In this document: one piece after another, positions 53,907-61,901 of the stretch
How the letters are laid out: every line of letters starts with the position of its first letter
Position numbering within the stretch: position 1 is the first letter of the stretch
NCBI RefSeq assembly: GCF_003058325.1
Contig: NZ_CP028844.1
Span: 1 to 64,000, forward strand
Length of the DNA: 64,000 nt
Source of the DNA: Methylobacterium currus
GTDB taxonomy: Bacteria > Pseudomonadota > Alphaproteobacteria > Rhizobiales > Beijerinckiaceae
Direction of reading: 5' to 3'
Program-made: the position numbers and the translations under genes
Notes under the pieces: model-generated
Database searches by the model: none
The model's input: only the letters and a program-made list of their open reading frames with translations
What the model was told of the DNA's origin: nothing

Positions 53907-54404
53907 CCCTGGCCTGCTCGGGGCCTCCGGGCGACGGTGGGACCGCCGAAGGCTGTTAGATCTCGGGAGTGTGTCAGATCCCGCGACCCTGTGCGAGCCT
54001 CGCTGCGGCGGCCGGGGCCGTGTTTCCCCGCGGCGGTCAGGACGGCAAGGTCCAGCCGGCATCACGGTACGCCGGTGCCGTCTCGTGTCCTCCGTCGAGG
54101 CCGGTCGACATCGGGGATGGCATTGTTGCGGCGATGGACGACGGCGTGACCGGTCGGAACGAGGACTTCCGGCACAGGTGATGACTGATGTCCACGATTT
54201 TTCCCAAGGCTTGTTTTCAAATTTTTATCTAAGATTTTCTCCCCAAATTTGCGCGAAGTCCTGCGCGAAAGCCGGTCCCGAGCGTTGCGCACCGTTCGTG
54301 CCGGCCTTCGCACCGCCTCGGCGAGCGTGCTGTACGCCGCCGCCGCGGACGGCTTCGGCTCGGCCCTGATCGAGGTCGTCCCAGGGTCGTGATACCGTCG
54401 ATCT
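53907..54404. other. Intergenic region with an AT-rich tract
   Basis: No gene is seen. At 54200-54250 the base composition drops (AAATTTTTATCTAAGATTTT), unlike either neighbour. The part nearest 53907 is the likely promoter region of gmhA. Confidence 0.35.
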
Positions 54405-54690
54405 GATGGACGAACGCCCCCCCTCGTCGTCCGGGAGGTGTTCCTCGTCCGCCGGCCGGTGATCGCTTCGGGGCTCGGCGGCCTGCGAGCGGCGGTGATC
54501 CCTGGGCAGAACGGCCTGCACGTGCGCCCCGCCGACTGGATGGACCTGGTGCGCAGGCCTCCCGCTGCACCCACGAGGACGAGTCGTGGCGCCCGCTCCT
54601 GGCTCAGGTTACCGTGCCGCATCGCGACGTTGAACGATGAGTTCGTCGCCCTCCACCGCGCCATCCTGGCGCGTCGAGCGCGGCGAATGC
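54405..54690 (+). pseudogene. C-terminal remnant of a group 1 (GT4) glycosyltransferase
   Basis: PPLVVREVFLVRRPVIASGL GGLRAAVIPGQNGLHVRPAD WMDLVRR is the donor-binding end of a GT4 enzyme (usual E-A-F-x-x-x-x-P-V-I-A-S-x-x-G-G). A tail TLNDEFVALHRAILARRARR follows. The N-terminal three quarters and a proper start are missing. It shows that glycan genes once extended here. Confidence 0.55.
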
Positions 54691-54867
54691 CTGTCCTGCC
54701 GCAATACGGTCATGATAATGCGCACCGGAAACGCCCGGATGTCGGCAGGGCAACACGAACCTTTTTTCGATTTGTGGCATTCGAGGGCAAGTCGGAACGC
54801 GCTTTGACAGCCGTGACGGGGAATGCGACCCCTTGAGACAGATGAGCGCTTCGGAGACCCGGCCGGC

Positions 54868-56370
54868 ATGCCCTTCTCCTACACCGTCACCCTCGACGAC
54901 CCGCGGAAGCGCCGCGAGGACGCGACGCTGCTGACCGACATGCGGGCCGCGCTCGACGCCTGGTCCCGCTCCATCACCGGGATGGGCACGGTCGACGTCC
55001 AGCTCAACGTCACCTCCTTGCCCGGCGGTTTCCTCGCCGATGCCGGCCCGGCGCTCGAGCTCGCGGTCGACAAGGACGGTGCCCGCACCGTGACGCAGAG
55101 CAACGTCATCACCGAGCTTCTCACCGGCCTCGACGCGAACGGGGTTGCCCCCGACCTGACCGTCAACGTCAACGCGGATCTGCTCTCGAGCCTCTACCTC
55201 AATCCCGCGCCGTCCCCGGGCGCCGCCGTGCCGCGCGGCAAGTACGACGCGGTCACGGTCCTGACCCACGAGATCGCCCACGCCCTCGGCGTCTCCGGGG
55301 CCCGCGATTCGTCCACCGGTGCGCTGCCAGCCAGCGCCGAGACGACCTGGGACCGGTTGGTCACGCTGCAGCCCGACGGAACCGCTGTCTTCACCGGGTC
55401 GAACGCGAAGGCCGTCCATGGCGGTCCCGTGCCGGTGACGACGCTCAAGAACGGCGAGCAGTATTACCACCTCGCCAACAGCGCCTCGGACCCGCTGAGC
55501 AAGGATCTCCTGGGCGGCACCGGCCTGTCGGCCGGCGAATCCCGGTCGATCTCGCCCCTCGACCTGGCGATCCTGCGGGATCTCGGCCTCAGCGTCTCGA
55601 CCGTGGACAAGCTGCAGTTCGGGACGGTCGTGCACGACGCGCAGGATGTGGGTGGCCAAGTCTACCTGCTCTACGATGCGCTGCTCGGCCGCGCTCCCGA
55701 TCCGATCGGCTTCGAGACCTGGATCGACGCGCTGCAATCCGGCACGCCTCTCCGCACCGTCGCGGCGGCGTTCCTCGCTTCGTCGGAAGGGCAGGCGCGG
55801 ACCGGCGCACTCGGGAATGCCGACTTCGTCGAGCAGCTCTACCACACGGCCCTTCGCCGCCCATCCGATCCCGGCGGCCTCGCCGCCTGGACGGCCGCGC
55901 TCGACGGCGGCATGAGTCGGGCCGACGTGGCCTTGGGCTTCGTCCGCTCGTCGGAGCACGTCGCCAACCTGAAGCCAACCTTCGACGCGGGCGTCTACGT
56001 GCCGAATCCCGAGGCGGCGGAGGTCGCGCGGCTCTATCATGGTGTCCTCGGCCGCGCGCCCGATTCCGGCGGCCTGGCGGCCTGGACGTCGGCCGTCGAC
56101 CACGGCACCTCGCTGGAACTGATCACCGGTTCGTTCCTGCAGGCCCCGGAGGTCCAGGCCAAGGTCGGGGGCTTGAGCAACGCGCCGTTCGTCGACGCGA
56201 TCTACGTCACGGCCCTCGGCCGCCACGCCGAGGCCGGCGGCCTCGCGACCTGGACCGGCCAGCTCGACAGCGGGGTGTCCCGCGCGAGCGTCACCGTCGC
56301 GATCGCCGAGAGCCTCGAGGCGACCCTGTACCACGCCGCCGATATCGAGACCGGCTGGCGTCTCGCCTGA
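54868..56370 (+). CDS. Secreted HExxH protein with DUF4214 repeats
   Basis: The 500-residue protein has a metzincin-like N-terminal domain (about 1-255) with VLTHEIAHALGVSGARD at about 130. The zinc helix HExxH and Gly turn are present, but the usual third His of HExxHxxGxxH is Gly. Residues about 260-500 hold DUF4214-type repeats (VYLLYDALLGRAPDPIGFET, FVEQLYHTALRRPSDPGGLA, VARLYHGVLGRAPDSGGLAA, FVDAIYVTALGRHAEAGGLA) very like those of the 47572 protein. There is no N-terminal signal, which suits type I secretion. Start ATG 54868 is favoured; an ATG at 54823 is possible. Confidence 0.8.
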   Translation: MPFSYTVTLDDPRKRREDATLLTDMRAALDAWSRSITGMGTVDVQLNVTSLPGGFLADAGPALELAVDKDGARTVTQSNVITELLTGLDANGVAPDLTVNVNADLLSSLYLNPAPSPGAAVPRGKYDAVTVLTHEIAHALGVSGARDSSTGALPASAETTWDRLVTLQPDGTAVFTGSNAKAVHGGPVPVTTLKNGEQYYHLANSASDPLSKDLLGGTGLSAGESRSISPLDLAILRDLGLSVSTVDKLQFGTVVHDAQDVGGQVYLLYDALLGRAPDPIGFETWIDALQSGTPLRTVAAAFLASSEGQARTGALGNADFVEQLYHTALRRPSDPGGLAAWTAALDGGMSRADVALGFVRSSEHVANLKPTFDAGVYVPNPEAAEVARLYHGVLGRAPDSGGLAAWTSAVDHGTSLELITGSFLQAPEVQAKVGGLSNAPFVDAIYVTALGRHAEAGGLATWTGQLDSGVSRASVTVAIAESLEATLYHAADIETGWRLA

Positions 56371-56480
56371 CGGCGGCCCGAGGGACGGGGGCGAGCCCGT
56401 CGCCTGCCCCGCGCGGGCGACGGACCGAGGCCGGCTGGTCGAAGGGAGCCACCTGCGATCGTCAAGGCATCGTTCCGCCA

Positions 56481-56514
56481 AGACTTTGGCGCGGCAGACT
56501 TTAGCGCGGCAGAC
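56481..56514. repeat. 15-bp tandem repeat, two copies and a part
   Basis: AGACTTTGGCGCGGC is followed directly by AGACTTTAGCGCGGC and AGAC. The core AGACTTTGG is related to the 13-bp repeat 360 bases away. Confidence 0.8.
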
Positions 56515-56839
56515 GGGGCGCGGCATCGGGACGAAGTCCGTTCGACCCGTTCCGATGCCAGCCAAGGTCGGATCCCCGCTCTTCCGTGTCGGAGGGGCGA
56601 GACCCGTGCCACGTCTTGTCCACGGACGGTCCCGCATTCCCGGCGCCGCCTCGCGCCAAGCCTTCGCGATCGGCTCGCTCAGCGGCTTGACGAGGTGGCT
56701 CTGCACCGAGCGCTCGCCGCTCCTCGACCGGCAGGCCCGGTACGAGGCGCGCACCGCCGAGGCACCGAGACGCTCCGTCCCGGTCGGCGGCCCGAGGATG
56801 CGCAAGCCGCTGCGCGGCGAGCGGCTGTCCGGCCACCTC

Positions 56840-56891
56840 GAGACTTGGCAGCGAGACTTGGCAGCAAGACTTGGCAGCAAACCTTGGCGGA
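56840..56891. repeat. 13-bp tandem repeat, four copies
   Basis: GAGACTTGGCAGC, GAGACTTGGCAGC, AAGACTTGGCAGC and AAACCTTGGCGGA stand in direct succession. The core matches the 15-bp repeat at 56481. Confidence 0.85.
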
Positions 56892-56953
56892 GCGTCGCGA
56901 TGCGCTACCACACGCTCGCCGGAACACGCGCCTCGCGGGATCGCGCCTCGGCC

Positions 56954-57841
56954 TCACGGCTGCCGGCATCGGATCGCCCGGGCGAAGCGCGCGGCGGTCC
57001 GTTCGTCGCGGCAGAGGAGCCACAGGGAGTCGCGGGCCGAGAAGTGCCGGTCGAACAAGTCGATCAGCGCGGTACCCGGACGTGCCAGGTCCGGCCAGCG
57101 GTAGAGCCCGAAGCCGAAGGTTTCCATGATGGCGAGGCCCGCCGCCACGTCCCAGATCTTGGTGTTGACGCAGGTGGCGTCGAGCCGCCCCAGGGCGAGG
57201 AGCGCCGCATCGGCGGCGGCACTGCTCTCGCTCCAGGGAAAGAAGCCCTGCTCGTAATCGAGCGTGTAACGCTGGGCCGAGATCGGCAGCCAGCCGACAT
57301 GGTAGGTCTCCCGGTCCGGCCGCCGGAGGAGCCGCAGGTCCCCGATCCGCCGGCCTGCCAGGGTGGGCGCCCAGAAGGCCACGCCTTCGGCCGCAGCGAG
57401 GATCAGGCCGCGCTGGTCCGCCTTGCGGCGGGTCGCGAAGGGGTCGCTCCGGTCGTCGAACCGGGCCGGCAGGCTGATGACGCCGGCCCGGGGCCAGCCT
57501 GACCGGCAGGCCGCCACCATCGTCCCCCAGCTCGCCAGCCCACCCGCATACGGCTTCGTCCCGTCGATCGGATCGCCGATGAAGGTCCACTCGCTCCCGC
57601 CGAGGAGCGCCCGGGCCGCGTCGAGGCCCAGCTCGTCCGTGCTCTCCTCCTCGATCAGGCGTGGGCCGAAATGGGCGTGAAGCAGCCGGCTGACCGCGAG
57701 GTCGGCCTCGGTCAGGGCCTGCCCGAGATCGCCGTCCTTGTGCGTGACCGAGACGCCCTGGTCCCGATGGGTGAGCGCGAGAGCGCCGGCTTCCTCCGCG
57801 AAGGCGAGGAGACGCTTAAGGATGGGACAGGGGACGATCAT
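56954..57841 (-). CDS. Inositol-monophosphatase-family phosphatase (HisN-like)
   Basis: The 295-residue Mg-dependent phosphatase has the metal site Glu in LIEEEST, the WTFIGDPIDGTKPYAGGLAS motif (D-x-I-D-G-T) and the later Asp in NTKIWDVAAGLAIMETFGF. The family includes histidinol-, inositol- and sulfo-phosphatases; the exact substrate cannot be told from these motifs. Start ATG 57841 is chosen, since the homologous region (ILKRLLAFAEEAGALAL) begins right after it. Confidence 0.85.
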   Translation of the reverse strand: MIVPCPILKRLLAFAEEAGALALTHRDQGVSVTHKDGDLGQALTEADLAVSRLLHAHFGPRLIEEESTDELGLDAARALLGGSEWTFIGDPIDGTKPYAGGLASWGTMVAACRSGWPRAGVISLPARFDDRSDPFATRRKADQRGLILAAAEGVAFWAPTLAGRRIGDLRLLRRPDRETYHVGWLPISAQRYTLDYEQGFFPWSESSAAADAALLALGRLDATCVNTKIWDVAAGLAIMETFGFGLYRWPDLARPGTALIDLFDRHFSARDSLWLLCRDERTAARFARAIRCRQP

Positions 57842-58162
57842 CGGCGATCCAAGTTGGGGCTCCTCCACGGCAGGCTCTTCTGAGGTTGCGGCGCCGGCCG
57901 GTGCCCTCGTCGCCGGGACCAACGTCGTTCCGCGAGGCCGAGCGCTGGCGCCGGCCGAATGCGCCGTCAAGCTCCGCCGAGAGAGGGTGGCCCCGGCCCG
58001 GCGGCCGGGGAATGAGACCTCGTGGCGGCCATGGACGGGTGGGCCGCGATCTCGTCGGGCGACGAAGCCTCCCCGCCGCCCGACCCGCGCTTGCGCCACG
58101 GTTATGGCGGCAAGCCCGTATCCTGCGCCCGACCTGTCTTCGGACCGATCAGGCGAACCGCG
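57842..58162. other. Intergenic region
   Basis: No gene is seen. It lies 5' of the phosphatase gene and 3' of the glutathione-transferase gene, both on the - strand. Confidence 0.3.
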
Positions 58163-59041
58163 TCACGCCTGCGCGCCGGCGAGCTTGTCCTGCGTCTTCG
58201 TGTCGAAGTCGCTCGCGTCGTGGCGCTCGTGAAGCTGGTCGGCCGGATCGCCGGTGAGGCGGTTGACCTTGCGCCCGCGCTGCACCGCCGGCCGCGCGAG
58301 GAGCTGGTCGGCCCAGCGCAGGACGTTGCGATAGCTCTGGACCTCGAGGAACTCGGCGGCGTCGTAGAGCCAGCCCTTCACCAGGCCGCCATACCAGGGC
58401 CAGATCGCCATGTCGGCGATCGTGTAGGCGTCGCCCGCGACGAATTCGTGCTCGGCCAGCCGCCGGTCGAGCACGTCGAGCTGGCGCTTCGACTCCATGG
58501 CGTAGCGGTTGATCGGGTATTCGAACTTCGTCGGGGCGTAGGCGTAGAAATGGCCGAAGCCGCCGCCGAGGAACGGCGCCGAGCCCATCTGCCAGAACAG
58601 CCAGGACAGGGTCTCGGCCCGCGCGGCCGGCTCGGTCGGCAGGAAGGCGCCGAATTTTTCCGCCAGGTAGGTCAGGATGGCGCCCGATTCGAAGACCCGG
58701 ATCGGCGTCGGGCCGCTGCGGTCGACGAGGGCGGGAATCTTCGAGTTCGGGTTGGCCTCGACGAAGCCGGAGCCGAACTGGTCGCCGTCGCCGATGCGGA
58801 TGAGCCAGGCGTCGTACTCGGCGCCCGTGTGCCCGAGCGCGAGCAGCTCCTCCAGCAGGATCGTGACCTTCTGCCCGTTCGGCGTGCCGAGCGAGTAGAG
58901 CTGGAGCGGATGCCGGCCGACCGGCAGCGCCTTCTCGTGCGTCGCCCCGGCGATCGGACGGTTGATGCTGGCGAAGCGGCCGCCGCTCTCCTTGTCCCAG
59001 GTCCAGACCTTCGGCGGCACGTAATCGGCTCGATCGCTCAT
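58163..59041 (-). CDS. yghU: YghU-type glutathione S-transferase/disulfide-bond oxidoreductase
   Basis: The 292-residue cytoplasmic protein has an extended N-terminus (SDRADYVPPKVWTWDKESGG). The thioredoxin-like domain has LYSLGTPNGQKVTILLEELL, the T-P-N active-site motif of the nu class, and NSKIPALVDRSGPTPIRVFE SGAILTYLAEKFG. An all-helical domain (LFWQMGSAPFLGGGFGHFYA) follows. It reduces small disulfides or peroxides with two glutathiones. It stands as a single gene with its own upstream region. Confidence 0.93.
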   Translation of the reverse strand: MSDRADYVPPKVWTWDKESGGRFASINRPIAGATHEKALPVGRHPLQLYSLGTPNGQKVTILLEELLALGHTGAEYDAWLIRIGDGDQFGSGFVEANPNSKIPALVDRSGPTPIRVFESGAILTYLAEKFGAFLPTEPAARAETLSWLFWQMGSAPFLGGGFGHFYAYAPTKFEYPINRYAMESKRQLDVLDRRLAEHEFVAGDAYTIADMAIWPWYGGLVKGWLYDAAEFLEVQSYRNVLRWADQLLARPAVQRGRKVNRLTGDPADQLHERHDASDFDTKTQDKLAGAQA

Positions 59042-59183
59042 GGGGCGCTCTCCGGTGTTGCGAGGCAACAGATAGGCGCGACGGGGGCCACGAGAAAAGA
59101 GCGTTGCCGCACCCGGAGCTTCGGCGCCGGTCACGAAAGCCGGGAGGAGGACCGCATGGCGGAACTCGCCGGGATGGTGCACG

Positions 59184-59210
59184 GGCGGCGCCGGATGATC
59201 CGGCGCCGCC
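59184..59210. terminator. Strong GC hairpin after the SAF oxidoreductase gene
   Basis: GGCGGCGCCGGA and TCCGGCGCCGCC form a perfect 12-bp stem with loop TGA, 13 bases after the - strand stop at 59223. There is no T run, so it is a probable but not proven terminator. Confidence 0.5.
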
Positions 59211-59222
59211 GCTCGTCGGGGA

Positions 59223-60584
59223 TCAGGCCGCCTTCGAGGTCGTCGCCTGCCGGGTCGTGTCCTCCATCTGGCGGCGCAGGGCCACCACGTCGAGATCGCT
59301 CGTGAGCTCGACGTCGTCCACGCTCACGACCCTGTCGCGGGCGACCGGGCGCTTGAGCTTGACGTTGTGGGCGAGCCCGATCGGCAGGGCGCCGAGCGCC
59401 AGGCTCTTCGAGGCCGGAATGGCGTTCGCCCACACCGCGTAGCCGCCCTCGCCGTCGAGCATCTCGCCGGCTTTCAGGTCGCGCTTGGCGGTCGCCACCG
59501 CGTCGCCGCGGAACTCCTTCGAGCAGCCGGTCGGCTCGTTGCGCAACACCGCCGACAGGACGCTGACGCTGGTCTCGAGCCCGATCATGTGGAAGGGGCG
59601 CCACATCGAGCCGTACCAGCCCGACGGGTCGGTGAGCAGGCCGTACTGCTTGAAGCAGGCCTTGGTGTATTCGCTCGTCGCCTTGAAGGTGACGAACACG
59701 CCGTAGCGGATGTTGTTGAACACCTCGCGCCCGTCCGGCTCCTGGCTCGCCGCGATGTCGACGAGGCCCGAGCGCGGCAGCCGCCCGCCGTCGCTCACCG
59801 GGCGGAAGACCCGGGCGAGGTCGTGCAGGCCGGTCGGCGGGAAGGCGAGACCGTCATCGGGGCAGTCGAGCCCGGTGCCGTTGGCCACCGCCGCCATCTC
59901 GATCGCCGCCTTCGTGCCGTCGGTGAACGAGTTGTACATCTTCGGGTTGAAGTCACCCTTCCGCACCTCCTCCTCGGACCAGCCGAAGAACCCCCACACG
60001 GTGTCGGGCGTGGAGTAGCGGTAGCGCGGCTCGAAGTTCATCCCCTTGCCGGCCGAGGTCAGCTCGAAGCCGCAGGAGCGGGCCCAGTCGACGAGCTCGC
60101 AGATGATCGCCGGCTGGTCGCCATAGGCCATCGAGTAGACGACGCCCTGGCGGCGCGCCCGCTCGGCGAGCAGCGGGCCGCACAGCACGTCGGCCTCGAC
60201 ATTGACCATCACGACGTGCTTGCGGGCATCGATCGCCTGGAGGGCGTGGCGGATGCCGGCGATCGGATGGCCGGTCGCCTCGATGATGCACTCGATCTCA
60301 TCGCAGGTACTGAGCGCGCCGGCATCCTCGGTGACGAAGGTGCGGCCGCTCTTGACGGCATCGCCCATCGAGGTCGCGGCGTAGCGCTCCGCGGGCCAGC
60401 CGACCCGGGCGAGCGAGGCGCGGGCGCGGCCGACATCGAGGTCGGCGACGGCGACGACGTGCAGCCCCTCGATGCGCTGGGCCTGGGCCAGCACCATCGA
60501 GCCGAACTTGCCGGCGCCGATCAGCCCGACGCGGACCGGCCGGCCGGCCGAGGCACGGGCGACGAGCAGGGTGGAGAGATTCAT
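59223..60584 (-). CDS. NAD(P)-dependent oxidoreductase, homoserine-dehydrogenase-like, with C-terminal SAF-like domain
   Basis: The 453-residue protein has a Rossmann fold at the start (VRVGLIGAGKFGSMVLAQAQ). A middle catalytic region has IECIIEATGHPIAGIRHALQ and MAYGDQPAIICELVDWARSC GFELTSAGKGMN. The C-terminal SAF-like part is AKRDLKAGEMLDGEGGYAVW, LGLAHNVKLKRPVARDRVV. Relatives work in sugar-acid and dicarboxylate catabolism. AGGAGG lies 7 bases before ATG 60584. The conserved 40-bp site 130 bases upstream, shared with the TRAP genes, suggests that it processes the imported substrate. Confidence 0.8.
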   Translation of the reverse strand: MNLSTLLVARASAGRPVRVGLIGAGKFGSMVLAQAQRIEGLHVVAVADLDVGRARASLARVGWPAERYAATSMGDAVKSGRTFVTEDAGALSTCDEIECIIEATGHPIAGIRHALQAIDARKHVVMVNVEADVLCGPLLAERARRQGVVYSMAYGDQPAIICELVDWARSCGFELTSAGKGMNFEPRYRYSTPDTVWGFFGWSEEEVRKGDFNPKMYNSFTDGTKAAIEMAAVANGTGLDCPDDGLAFPPTGLHDLARVFRPVSDGGRLPRSGLVDIAASQEPDGREVFNNIRYGVFVTFKATSEYTKACFKQYGLLTDPSGWYGSMWRPFHMIGLETSVSVLSAVLRNEPTGCSKEFRGDAVATAKRDLKAGEMLDGEGGYAVWANAIPASKSLALGALPIGLAHNVKLKRPVARDRVVSVDDVELTSDLDVVALRRQMEDTTRQATTSKAA

Positions 60585-60713
60585 CGGTTTCCTCCTGGGC
60601 CGACCGGGCTCTCGCCGCCGCATCTCGAAGGAAGGCGGGGCCGGTTTCGGCGAGATCCCGGCGCGGTCGTGAACCGCCCGGCGAGACCTGACGCCAGGAC
60701 GCTAGAAGCGGGC

Positions 60714-60753
60714 TCCGTGAAGGACAATCCAGATTTCCAAAACCATCGTGTAG
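60714..60753 (-). promoter_or_regulatory. Conserved 40-bp site upstream of the oxidoreductase gene
   Basis: Read on the - strand: CTACACGA, ten variable bases, AATCTGGATTGTCCT, one variable base, CACGGA. The same blocks with the same spacing occur at 61683-61722 on the + strand. It is a probable binding site of the adjacent LysR regulator. Confidence 0.75.
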
Positions 60754-60758
60754 CCTGG

Positions 60759-61664
60759 CTAAAGGTTCGCGGCGGCCCGCTCCGCCGTCCAGGCGTCGCG
60801 CTCGCGGCGGATCCAGTCGACGAAGGCGCGCACCTTGCGGTGCCGCAGGTGATCGGGCGGGCAGGTCACCCATTGCGTCACCAGGGTGATCCGCGGCGGG
60901 GCGGCGAGCGGGCAGGCGAGGCGCCCGGCCCGCAGGTCGCCCCACAGCATCAGGTCGCTCTCGAGCGCGATGCCGAGGCCGCTTGCGGCCGCGTCGATCG
61001 CCATGTGGGTGCGGTCGAACAGCAGCCGGCGCCAGCGCGAGGCCGGCACGATTCCCGCGAGCTTGAACCAGTGCGCCCACTGCACCTGCGACTTCACCGA
61101 GTGGATCAGGAGGTGGCGCGGCAGATCCTCCGCCGCGAGGCTGCCGGGCGCGGCGAGCGACGGGGCGCAGACGGGGCGAAAACTCTCCTCCACCAGCCCC
61201 TCGGCGAACAGCCCGGGCCAGCCGCCGGTACCATGGCGGATCTCGACGTCGACGCTCTCCTTCTGGAACGCCGTCGGCTCGTTGGTGCCGTCGAGGCGCA
61301 ACTCGATGTCGGGATGGGCGGTGATGAAGCCAGCGAGGCGCGGCAGCAGCCACTTCGTCGACAGGCTCGGGGTCGCCCGTACGGTCAGCGTCGTCACCGA
61401 GCGGAAGCCCTGGATGCGTTCCGTCGCCTCCATGATCCGGTCGATCTCGGCCCCGATCATCTCGAAGTAGCGCTCGCCGGCCTCGGTCAGCACGATGGCG
61501 CGGCCGGCCTTGCCGATCAGTGCCGTGCCGAGGGCCAGTTCGAGGGACTGGACCTGCTGACTCACCGCCGAGGGCGTGACGCCGAGATCCTCGGCCGCCC
61601 GGGTGATGCTGCCGGAGCGGGCGACGGCGTGGAAGACCGTGATGGCGCGAAGCGGGACCGACAT
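60759..61664 (-). CDS. LysR-family transcriptional regulator, GcvA-like
   Basis: The 301-residue protein has an N-terminal winged helix (LRAITVFHAVARSGSITRAA EDLGVTPSAVSQQVQSLELA LG) and a substrate-binding domain (VRATPSLSTKWLLPRLAGFI, VDVEIRHGTGGWPGLFAEGL, IDAAASGLGIALESDLMLWG). It is divergent from the TRAP operon and directly upstream of the oxidoreductase gene. The two copies of the 40-bp site lie in front of both, so it probably activates them when the transported acid is present. Confidence 0.9.
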   Translation of the reverse strand: MSVPLRAITVFHAVARSGSITRAAEDLGVTPSAVSQQVQSLELALGTALIGKAGRAIVLTEAGERYFEMIGAEIDRIMEATERIQGFRSVTTLTVRATPSLSTKWLLPRLAGFITAHPDIELRLDGTNEPTAFQKESVDVEIRHGTGGWPGLFAEGLVEESFRPVCAPSLAAPGSLAAEDLPRHLLIHSVKSQVQWAHWFKLAGIVPASRWRRLLFDRTHMAIDAAASGLGIALESDLMLWGDLRAGRLACPLAAPPRITLVTQWVTCPPDHLRHRKVRAFVDWIRRERDAWTAERAAANL

Positions 61665-61682
61665 CCCGACACTTTAGCGCCG

Positions 61683-61722
61683 CTACACGAATGTGCAATT
61701 AATCTGGATTGTCCTACACGGA
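61683..61722 (+). promoter_or_regulatory. Conserved 40-bp site between lysR and the TRAP genes
   Basis: CTACACGA, ten variable bases, AATCTGGATTGTCCT, one variable base, CACGGA, in the orientation of the TRAP genes and about 180 bases before dctP. CTACACGAATGTG is also repeated as CTACACGGATGTG 31 bases later (61714-61726), that is, three helical turns. Confidence 0.8.
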
Positions 61723-61901
61723 TGTGGCTCCTTAGTCTCTTGCCTCACGCGAGACGAGACGCCCCGGGTCAGGGGTGCCGGACACACGGAGGATGACGGG
61801 CGCGAGAAAAGCGCCTGCACGCCATCACGCCTCCCCGACGTCTCGACCCAAACGATGCCGCACCGCGGGCCCCGCGGATGACGGTGCGCCGGAGGAAACC
61901 C

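Larger units (their letters stand above)
56371..56953. other. Intergenic region with short tandem repeats
   Basis: No recognised gene is present. It holds the two short repeat tracts listed separately, plus GC-rich dyads just after 56370 (GACGGG/CCCGTC) that may terminate the upstream gene. Confidence 0.35.

Noticed and set aside
56840..56891. A CRISPR-like array
   Set aside because: The units are 13 bp and directly adjacent with no spacers, and no cas genes are near.
59367..61796. An 809-codon + strand frame opposite the oxidoreductase and lysR genes
   Set aside because: It is shadow sequence with no family features.
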